Below are positions 54,901-64,000 of a DNA stretch of 64,000 bases, piece by piece (the first letter of the stretch is position 1; the number at the start of each line of letters is the position of its first letter). Location: positions 11,265,717 to 11,329,716 of the forward strand of contig NC_071330.1 in the NCBI RefSeq assembly GCF_010183535.1. Direction: 5' to 3'. Source of the stretch: Caenorhabditis remanei (taxonomy: Eukaryota > Nematoda > Chromadorea > Rhabditida > Rhabditidae). A program made the position numbers and the translations under genes. The notes beneath the pieces are model-generated. The model did no database searches and was not told the DNA's origin. It saw nothing but the letters and a program-made list of their open reading frames with translations.

Positions 54901-56909
54901 CGGATATATTTTGAGACGTTCGTATATAGTAATGCGATTTTCTCTGATTCCTACGGTATTTAGAATTTCGTTGTATTCAATCTTTACTTTCCGTGCCGGC
55001 CAAAAGTTTATCAATTTAAGCTGTTTCTAGTGGCAAATGTCCAACTTTGAAAGGATGTCTCGGTATCCCTGCTTGGCCGGCAAAGAAAATTTTGTATGGA
55101 CTATTCAGATAAAAAGTAGAACTTGATTTTTGAAGTTGGCAATTTTTGTACGAGCACCCTCTGAAGAGCTACAGATTCACGAAGCATTTTCTCTCTAGAA
55201 CTGGAAAATTTCAGTGTAAAAATTGTGATTTTTGGACGTCTTACTCTCATAACCTGTAACGTTTCATACAGTGTTCATACAAAACAGTAATAAACTACAA
55301 AAATGTAGTTAGATTTTTGAACTGTACAATCCATTTAAAAGTCTAATTTGTGCAGCAACCAGAGACACTGAAACACTTGCTCAAAATTATGCACTTTCAA
55401 CTGAAAACAACCGATGTTTATAGATTTTTGGCCGACACTGTAACTGCTTTGTAAGTTTGTGAATTCGTCTGACTGCATGTCGGTGCGGATACCCCAAAAC
55501 TGAATTGCTGGTTATCCATGTCAAAAACACAGTTCAACAATCATTATCATTATCAAAAATTTCAAAGTTTTCATTCTGTCACAAAATATTTCCGGATGTT
55601 CAGACTTTTTTAAAAACAATTGAATAAAGCGTCTGTCTGTTTCTCCCAGAGTCCGAATGTCTAGTTAACCCATTCAATGACAAAATATCATTTATCTGTT
55701 TGTTTGTCTGTCTGTCCAGATTTCCAATAAATTCCAAATACAAGAAGTTCCAAATATAATATTTATGTGAAAATACAAATATATAAGAGTGCCTCAAAAT
55801 ATATTGTGAAGAAAAAATAGTATTCCAATGGGAAATGTCCAAAATAAATCATCAGAATGTCACTTGCCCGAGCGATTGTTTCTCTGAAAAAATACAGTTT
55901 CCAATCTTGGTTCATGTATTCAAATAATTCAAAGATACCCCGGGTGATATGTCTTTTAAAATAATCCCTCTCCTTTTCTCTCAATCAATCCACGTATTTC
56001 CTTCAATGTAATTAAGGAAAAGCAGCTTCTGAAATGATTGTTCCTGTGTAAAGACTAGACGATAAATAGTCTAATGAGCATAAAAATACAACAATTATTC
56101 ATGCACTCATTAATTTTCATATTCTAAGATCTTTCGGAAGGTCATGGTCTGTTGATTCTAATCAGAAAGTAAAAATCAGAATACTCTGGAGATTGTGATC
56201 TTTTTCAACAAATCAGATGCCACGAGCCCGTTGAACTCTTGAATATAAAACTTATCGAAATGTTCTGGTCGGTTGAGCAAGAATTAAGTTTCCACATGAT
56301 TTAGATTACCAGAAAATTGTTCTTTTCTCGAGATAATCGTTTATCTCATGGTTGGTTGCTGGTGAGAAACTGCTGACCAGATGTTAGGGAAGTTTGGACT
56401 TTTAGACTTTCTAGAGAAGTGTATTCAGGATTCAGGAAAATTTTTAAGATTCATACTTTGAAATTTAAACTCGCGGGTTTCAAAATCATGACGAAAATGA
56501 ATAGATACTTTGAAACGGCTGGGTTTCGCTTAACTTAGTTTCCGAACCTAAAAATCAGGATTTAGAGCTCGACGTCTGGAATCTAGAACCTTGAAAACCC
56601 AAAAATTGGAATTTCGAGTGTGTTTCGATTTTCCAACATGGATTTCTAAAATTTCTGAAACTTTCTCAAGACATATTGATGGATTTCGGATATTAGTTTC
56701 AAAATCGAAAACCCTATCGAAAACTCGGTCCAAACTTTTCAATTCCAGATACTGAATGAAATTGTAAAAGTCAGGATTCATCAGAATTCTAGATTCACAA
56801 ATTTAATGTCCACGAATGTCTGAAACTGAATGAAACTATCTAACGGATACAAACAACCACACTCTAAAGCGCACAACAAGCAGACATCCGGACAACTCGA
56901 CACACAACT
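51939..56909. other. Gene-poor 5-kb intergenic region
   Basis: Between the divergent E-Syt start and the convergent-side stop of the secreted-family gene. An acceptor TTTTTTTTTTCAG on the minus strand near 52010 marks the E-Syt leader. I see microsatellite-like GTCT runs (about 55710-55720), a MITE at 54988-55442, a 17-mer GGCAAAGGTGCGCCAGC repeated at about 54319 and 54871, and a short hairpin at 54694. No convincing coding gene. Confidence 0.5.
54988..55442. mobile_element. Palindromic MITE, CAGTACCGG family, copy 4 (diverged)
   Basis: Left end CCGTGCCGGCCAAAAG, right end TTTTTGGCCGACACTGTA; shares CCAACTTTGAAAGG and the inner layout with the other copies but is more diverged, so it is older. 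Confidence 0.65.
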
Positions 56910-59900
56910 TCACTCATCCACATCAAGACTAACCTTTCTATTCCATCTTCCAGATGATTCCAAATAACGAATGAAGTCGTCAATCAAATCCATTGATTCC
57001 AACGGTTTCTTGTCAACAGTTGTATATTTTCCATGGAATTCCAAGAGACGATTCAAGTTTTTGAATGTTCCAGCAGCCTCCAACACATCAATCAATGCAT
57101 CAATATACTCAGTTGACTCCACCCATTTCTTCATTTCAGCCACCTCGATTCCGAGTGATTTCAATACAGTATTCTGAGCGGAGAGGCCAGTGAAGAATTG
57201 GTCAATAAACTGACATTTTGCCTGAATTTTCTTTCCTTTTCTGTGTTTTCCAATGATCTGTTGAAGGGCATTGAACACTTCCTCATAACTTCCCGTCACT
57301 GTTTCATTGAGTCCTCGGAATGGAGCAATCAGGTCCTTGATGTTTTCTGAATCCTCTAAAGGTTTCACCATAAGAGTAGCCATTTCCAATGAATTCCAGA
57401 CATCTCTCCATTTGCCATCTCTCGAAAGTTTAGTGAATCGAATCAATAATTTCATGAATTCCTGATAGTTTCCAGTCTCCGCAACAGCCTTCACACTCCG
57501 AACATATCTCACGAGATACGCTGCATCCACTGACAACGCCAAGATCTTTTCAAGAACGGAACGGTAGAGAAGAGCAGTTTTCTGATCTGGAAGAGTCACT
57601 CCGAATCGTTTATTCAGAAGATCCAACGTCTTCTGATCGTCTTGAAGTTGATCGATGAACAGTTGAAGGTCCTTGATTCTTCCCTTGAAATTTGACACTC
57701 CATTCATAATTTTAATGATTGTATCAGCGTTGTCTAGCTTCACCAATTCGTTGAATAATGGTGTCATTGTTTGAATTTTCATCAGTTTTCCAGGAAGGAA
57801 AATCATATTTCCTCGAGGAGCAGTCTTGTCAAAGTAGGCTTTGAAGAGAAGTTTGTATCCCGAAGACCCAGAATCTTCTGACCTATTCAATCTCTTAACA
57901 ATCTCATTACCAGCTTCCAGACGTTTCTTGAAGTCAGAATCCATCTCCACTGCCTTCTGAATCTCTCGACACTTCAGTTTTGCATTATTCAATCCCATAT
58001 TATAGACGAGTCTTGCTCCTCCAACCACTGTATTTTTGACATCTTCCACTCCTCCGACTCCAGAATCGAATGCATTTTGAGTGGCTTCACTGATCTTTTT
58101 GAAATCTTTCGGTGAGATTTCAGCCTTCAATTTCTCCAAAAGTTCAGCCAGTTGTTTTGAGATTTCTCCGTTTCCGAGATTGATCTGTTTCAAGTCTTCG
58201 GGTGAATTCAACTCGATTTTCGAGATTTTTTCAATGAAAGAATCCGATTGAGAATCATAAGTCTCCGTGGTGTTTCTGATGGCTTTTTTGACAGCAGACA
58301 GTAGATTCTTGGCGACTTCCGAAGTCTGTTCATCCAATTGATAGTCGATTTCCGAGAGTGATGCATCCCCGTTCTTCAGTTCTTGTCGTGTCGATTTCAG
58401 AGTTTCAATCAAAATTTGATAGATGTCATCTGGAATTTCCGATTGAGAGAGAATGATGCGGTTGATTGTTCCAGATTTCTCGAATCCTCCAGTCAAATAG
58501 AGTTCATCAAGTGCTTGGTAGAATTCCAGAACTCTCAGATTTCTGAGTTTGTTCAAATCAGAAAGTTCCTCCCGGGATGGCTCTTCGAACTCGGCAAACT
58601 CCGGGTTGTTGTAGTCTTCTGAAACGGAAAGAATTGAATTTCGGTCTCTGTATAGTTTTGTGAAGAGCTGTCGGTACTGTTTGGCCAAAGGTATTCAAAT
58701 GTTTTAAGCAGTGCCGGTTCTCAAAAGTTTTAGTTTTGGAAGTTACTAGTGACTCGGAGCAGCTTAGCGTCATTATATTTTAAGATCTAGAGCTGGAACA
58801 TATTCTTATGGAGATGCTTATTTGTCTCTTATTTTATAAATTTTCTTGGATACAAGTCTACCTCTGATCTGAAGCTTCTATTTTTCGAAGCTCCTAAGCC
58901 GCACCCATCTCCCTAATCTAACTCAATGATCCTTTCTTTCCGGTTTCAAAATATTATTCATCCGTATTTACTTTTCTCTATTATCACTCAAAATGATTTC
59001 ATTTTTCGTTTCTCAGGAAGTGATCAAAACTCAAAAACACTATTCTTTCAATGAAGAACACAAAGTTAGTCTCTCTTTTTCTTCTCCTCATACCAGACAG
59101 TCTATAAATATCTCTTATTTGTTCCTCTCATTGAGACCATCGAGAGCAATTCCACGTGCACTTCATTTGGAGTCGAGAACACACTTTCTCTTTTGATATT
59201 CAGAAGAGAAAGTACGTCAGAGGACAACAAACATCGGAATACAAAATTTCAAAAAAAGAACACGATGTCTACTACAAAATAGAGAAAGAGCAAGTGGCTA
59301 CGTATGAGATGTCTACATTTTTCTTTTGGTATTAATTAGATTATGACGGATTTCGGGTATAAAATCATTGCATGGAGATCAAGGAGTCAGAAATATGAGA
59401 CTGGGAGAAAAAAAAGGTTCTCAGTGGGAATGAATGGGATTATATCCCAATATAAACAGGTTCTACGAGGATTCCTAGTCAAAATCCCCTTGATATCCAC
59501 GTCGTTTCGCAACTCTGACGGTTGGCAACTATGAAAGCTTTTTAGTTAACCGCTTTTTAGGGTTCCCTTCACATTTCTATCTTTTCTCAATATTAAAAAA
59601 AAGAAGTTCCATATCAGAAATGTCACATTACCCTTACCGCAATTATTATCACTACTTGTCTGGGTCATGATTCTCATAACCTTTCTCTTTTGACATTTGA
59701 ATGGTCAACACAGGGCTATAATTGCCAGAGATTTTTTGAAAAGGTTGTAGACAATAAAAAGGATTTTTTGATGTTCCGATGGATTGAATTAGTCAGAGGA
59801 GGATGGAAACAAGATAGACACACATGAATGAACTGTGATGTCTTTGAATTCAAAGCGATCGAAATGAGGAAAGATTCAAAATGTACGGTAGATGTTCAAA

Positions 59901-60209
59901 CTCACTGTAAGCATAGGGTTCCGGTGTCGTAACACTTCGAGGACGTTTTCCAAAAACATAAGGAATGGATGTGGCCAGGCCGAAGATGAGAAGGAAGGTT
60001 TGAGCTGGAAGAAGATCGAGTAAGGTGGGCTCTCTTGGTTTTGGGGTAAGTGGATTCCTATGGGCTGCTTAGAGACTGTGTTCATTGATTTTCGACATCT
60101 AATCCCAGCATGAAGCTACTACTAGCTTAGATTCCAGAACCTGGCCTTTTCCGTAAAGATTTGAGAAAACTACCGTATCCCCCTTGAGTAAGTACTCCTC
60201 ACCTCTCAT
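56910..60209 (-). CDS. Secreted nematode-type protein, paralog 1
   Basis: Function not recognised; 604 residues. Exons (minus) are 60209-60203 (seven nucleotides, ATG-AGA-G), 60004-59906 and 58618-56910. The amino end MRAQTFLLIFGLATSIPYVFG looks like a signal peptide, so the protein is probably secreted. The rest is mostly helical with no membrane segment. It shares with paralog 2 the stretches GVGGVEDVKNTVVGGARLVY (against GIGGLEGVKLAMTAGARLIK), SSGYKLLFKAYFDKTAPRGN (against NTGYQLLFDLYFDKKAPRNQ), APFRGL, and STYIDALI/TEYIDALI followed by LNRLLEFH/LGRLLAFH. Such large, fast-evolving secreted families (for example WSN-domain proteins) are typical of Caenorhabditis. The seven-nucleotide start exon is inferred because it alone supplies ATG and the right phase. 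Confidence 0.75.
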
Positions 60210-62252
60210 TATTCAGTTTGACTCCAGATTCTCTGTTGTCTTCAGATACCTTTGAACGTCTTCTGAATCTGAAAAATGAAGAGTTCTCGAATGTTTTATG
60301 CTTTTATATCTCCCCTCATGGGGGTGTCTACTAAAGTTCAAGAAGACATTTTCAAGTTGACTGGAACGGAGAAGGCGGGAGGAGGAGACTCATTAGACAC
60401 TCTTGAATAGTCAATAATTCAAATTTGAATGAATTTATTTTTTGATAACGAACACTTTCATAAAGTGGAAAAAGAGAAGGAGAAGAAGAAGTTAATTAGA
60501 CATTCTCCGGTCTGGAAAAAAGGAGAAACGGGGGCTGAAAATAAGGGAACGAAAAGTAATGGGGGAGACTAGACTGGAACAGAGACTTACTAAGAAGCTA
60601 ATAATTGAATCATAGTGGAGTATCTGCTAATTGAAAATGAAAAGAGTTGTCAAGAGCTGCTTACTAGGGAAGGATCCTGAGTAGAGATGGAGTTATAGGT
60701 ATACATCACTAGAACGAAAATTTTGATTTCAAATCTGTATTTCTTGCTGAACGATCTCGTGAAAAAAGGTATTTGCGGTTTTGTGGCTTCTCAGTGCAAA
60801 AATAATTTTTAGAGTTTTTTTTTGCACTGAGAAGCCACAAAAACCCAAATAACTCTTTTCACGAGATCGTTCAGCAAAAACAAAATACAGATTTGAAATC
60901 AACCAAAAACTTCAGTTCTAGTGATATGTCTCGACCGGTAACTCCATCTTGACCCGGGATCCTTCCCTAGTCCGTGAAAAAAACCCTGTTACAGAAATGA
61001 GCCACTTAGAGGGATGTAGATCAAAGGAAAATCACGTTACTAGGTGCTTATATGAATGTCAGAACAAGGTGCTTAGTTAGCTTGGCGAGTGGGATTTGGT
61101 TGAAAAGAGATATAGCTACCGAAGCGAGGTAAACATGTTCGCATAAACAACGTTTATATTAGTAAGCAACTCGGAAGGAAAGTTTTGGACCAAGACTTAA
61201 GCATTGAAATATGTACTCGACAGGATCCATCAGTCTCCGTAAAATCAGAACGACTCAGTTTTTAACCACTATATATGAGATGGTACAGAAAAGAGCGGCA
61301 GAGAAAGTAAGCCTGAGCCATTGCTAAGCAAAAATCAAGTTTCGATAAGCAGACCTTACCGGAGCTGCTTACAGAGCTCACTGTCTTGGTTCTGAACGCT
61401 CTTCTTTTAAAGGTATTCCGGTTCCCATGGACGGTAAAAAAGTGACCAATTTTGAGATTTAATGGTCATGACATTTGAATGGAAGAATAATTGGAATGAT
61501 CGTCTGAACTTCTCCCCACCGTTCCCACAGATTTTTGAAATGGAAAAGCGCAAATAAAAGAAGAGATGAAATGAGAAAAGTTTATTGAAAGAGAAGAAAT
61601 ATTTATTCGATAGTTTTGAATGGAGACGACAACGACATCATGTGGCTCCGGTTGTGTTGGAAATTTCTCTGAAAAAATACAAAAAAATTGTAGTTTTTTT
61701 CGTTTTCGGCGGAGGGATATACAATAACAAGGGGGAAAACTTTCGTTAATCGTCATCGGTTCTGATTATCTTTCTTCTCTTTTTCTTTGTTTTTGGTGAT
61801 GATGGCTGATGGAAAATGGAGAAGAACGAGAAGTAGGAGAAGCAGAATCATGTGTGATTAGTGGCTAGAAGTTAAGGGGGAAATGGAATTTCAGGAGAAC
61901 TTCGAAAAGTTATTTAGAGTGGTGAAAATGTGAAAGTTAGTCCTGAAAACTATTGTTTGAGTTTTGAAAGCATGGGATCAGCGATTGAAATATTCTACTT
62001 TCTAGGGTAGAATTTAAGAGAAGATTAACAATTATAGACTATCCATCTTTTCGAAAACGCTATGCTTCTCCCCAACTTTTTTGAGGATTTTATACGAAAC
62101 ATGGAGCTCATTTTTCTAGTTGCTTTATTTTTGTTCTCGAGATCTGCGTTTTTGATGACAAAGAACTTTAGCGGGGAAAATAAGAGAGCTCAGAGAAACG
62201 AGAGTGTCTAACTTCTCTCCGTCTCCCCTACTATTCGAAATATTAACCTCTT
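60210..62252. other. Spacer between the two secreted-family paralogs
   Basis: 2 kb with no convincing coding gene. It holds a MITE (60664-60970) and the upstream region of paralog 1. Confidence 0.5.
60664..60970. mobile_element. Hairpin MITE with CTAGGGAAGG ends
   Basis: Ends CTAGGGAAGGATCC and GGATCCTTCCCTAG. The interior is a long, nearly perfect hairpin: GAACGATCTCGTGAAAA and GTGGCTTCTCAGTGCAAAA pair with TTTTCACGAGATCGTTC and TTTTGCACTGAGAAGCCAC around a short loop near 60815. Same terminal motif as 51097-51463. Confidence 0.8.
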
Positions 62253-64000
62253 TCATTGCCTTGGATTTTTTCCAAAGTGAATCAACAAATCGGCGATCAT
62301 TCGAATCGAATTATTTGGATCCTTATCAGTAGTTTGAATCTTATGAAAAGCGAGAAGACGTCCCAAGTTCTGAAGGGATCCAGAAGCTCTCAACAGTTGA
62401 ATCAAGGCATCGATGTATGTAGATCCTTCGTTGTATCTTCTGATATCATCCGTTTTGATTCCAAACGCTTCAACCACCGGTGTCACATCTTCCAATCCAG
62501 AGTAGTATTCTTTGATGAATTCGCATTTTTGAGAAGATGTCCATGGGCTTTCGAGAATAGATTGCATTGCGAGGAACACTTCCAAATAACTTCCATTCTT
62601 TCCGATCATTTCCTTCAATCCACGGAATGGAGCAACTCTTTCTTCGGCTCTTTCAACGGGACCAACTGTCAGTGTATAGATGTTCTCCAATGAATCATAC
62701 ACATCCAACCAGATTTCATCTCTTGAGAGTTTAGCAATCGAAGCCAGTGAAGTGAAGTATTCACCAGAGTAATCTGTTCGGTAGATTTCCCGAATCGATC
62801 GCAGCGTTTCCACTAGTTCGACTTGAGTTGAAGTGATATTCCGAATACTTTGAAGTGCAGTTCGGATTTTCAAAGCGAATTCCATACTTGGAACGTTGAT
62901 GCCGTAGGCTCTCCGGATGCTTCTTATGATGTTGTTGTCACCTTGAAGACTATCAACAAAGTTATGAAACTTTTCGTATCTTGGTTTCTCCTTTGCCAGT
63001 GCTGAAAAAGAAATACGCATCTGGGGACAAATAACAACAACATGTACTACAAGCCTATATACGTGTCAAGGGCCAATTTCCAAATTTTTACCGCTTTGGG
63101 CTCGGGTAAACCGATTTTCTCTCGAAAAACATGGTGTTTTGGGCATTTTAAGCTGTAATTCGAGTAAATTTGCAATTTTAAGTAGCTCTGCGGTTAATTT
63201 AGTGATTAAAAAAACTTGATAATTGTTTTTGGTGTGTTAAAAATCAAAACAATCCACCCGGGCCGACCCGTCAAATGACAAGTATGATACAAGCAGTGGG
63301 ATTAAGCAAACATGTTTTACCTTTAATCAAATCAGGGAATCCAGACTGCACATCGAGATTCACATCTCCGAAGAAAGCGATCATTGTTTCCCGCGACTGG
63401 TATCTGGATGATGAGAACAAGAACTGATTTCTTGGAGCCTTCTTATCAAAGTACAAATCAAACAGTAGTTGATATCCAGTGTTCTGTCCATCCGTTCCAT
63501 TCAATTTCAGTAAAATCTGAACTGCATTCAAGATTTTTTGCTGAGCCATGCTATCAAATCTAGACAATTTCACCAATTCCTGACACTTCCTATTCGCATT
63601 GTCGACAGATCCACCGAGGTTCTTGATAAGTCTTGCACCAGCTGTCATTGCCAGTTTCACTCCTTCCAGTCCTCCGATTCCTCTGTTCATTGCGTTGTTT
63701 CTCGCAGAAATAAATCTATTTTTGGCCTCTTGGTTGGAAATTGATGCCCAGATGTTCTCCATTGTTTCCTTTGCTCTTTGATTTCTGTTCTGTTCGGGTT
63801 CTCCATCCAATTGAATGATTCCTTGTTGAATATCTGAGAAAACATGCGGATCTGGGATAATATCAGCGTCTGCTAGCTGCCCGATGAGAGAATTAGTTGA
63901 ATTCAAAACTTCAACGAGTGCTGCCAAATCTTGTTTCAGCATTGTCGAAGTTATATCAGCATCAGCAATTGCAGAGTTCAGTCTTGACTTGTAAAGTCTC
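62253..64000 (-). CDS. Nematode-type protein, paralog 2 (partial, runs off the window)
   Basis: The 3' part of a paralog of the 56910-60209 gene. Exons seen (minus) are the last at 63001-62253 and the preceding one at 63321 up through 64000, still open at the window edge; the join is AAA-G|CA-CTG. Visible residues run from RLYKSRLNSAIADADI through APFRGLKEMIGKNGS and YIDALIQLLRASGSLQNLGR to HFGKNPRQ-stop. It keeps all the blocks shared with paralog 1. The amino terminus and any signal peptide lie beyond the window. Confidence 0.75.

Noticed and set aside
1..64000. CRISPR arrays, operons of bacterial type, rRNA genes
   Set aside because: None seen; the spliced nematode gene structure excludes a prokaryotic origin.

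Overview
The window reads as chromosomal DNA of a Caenorhabditis nematode. The genes have many short introns bounded by GT...TTTCAG, most start codons lie just downstream of a TTTCAG acceptor suited to SL trans-splicing, non-coding DNA is AT-rich, and the families present are nematode ones: Srg chemoreceptors, SPK-domain proteins, and a fast-evolving secreted family. Recognisable conserved genes are imidazolonepropionase (amdh-1), oligosaccharyltransferase STT3 (stt-3), the Holliday-junction resolvase GEN1 (gen-1), BCAS2/SPF27 and an extended synaptotagmin (E-Syt). From memory this neighbourhood resembles a chromosome III region of C. elegans; that is recall, not a search.

Layout. 1-4.6 kb: two intact srg receptor genes (+). 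4.62-14.37 kb: a 9.7-kb foldback element with 4.35-kb near-identical inverted arms, a perfect 9-bp target duplication, a nested hAT-like MITE in its loop, and captured 3' ends of a serine carboxypeptidase gene in both arms. 14.9-26.3 kb: six more srg genes (+). 16.2-28.0 kb: amdh-1 (-), whose exons 6-8 are separated from exons 1-5 by a 9.7-kb intron holding five of those srg genes in antisense. One of the five is broken by a 1.4-kb inverted-repeat transposon inside an exon, and one by a 5-nt deletion. 28.6-35.0 kb: stt-3 (-), gen-1 (+), BCAS2 (+). 35.3-39.3 kb: two SPK-domain genes (-). 39.8-44.0 kb: a second large inverted duplication, with two nearly identical head-to-head copies of an unrecognised gene. 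44.2-51.9 kb: the E-Syt gene (-). 52-56.9 kb: gene-poor. 56.9-64 kb: two paralogous genes (-) of a nematode-type family, the first clearly secreted and the second cut by the window end.

Housekeeping functions (histidine catabolism, N-glycosylation, recombination, splicing, ER-plasma membrane contacts) thus sit among expanding lineage-specific families and many palindromic elements. Introns in this region repeatedly host MITEs. Coordinates of spliced genes are outer CDS limits; exon limits are given in the evidence and were derived by hand from splice consensus, reading phase and agreement between paralogs.
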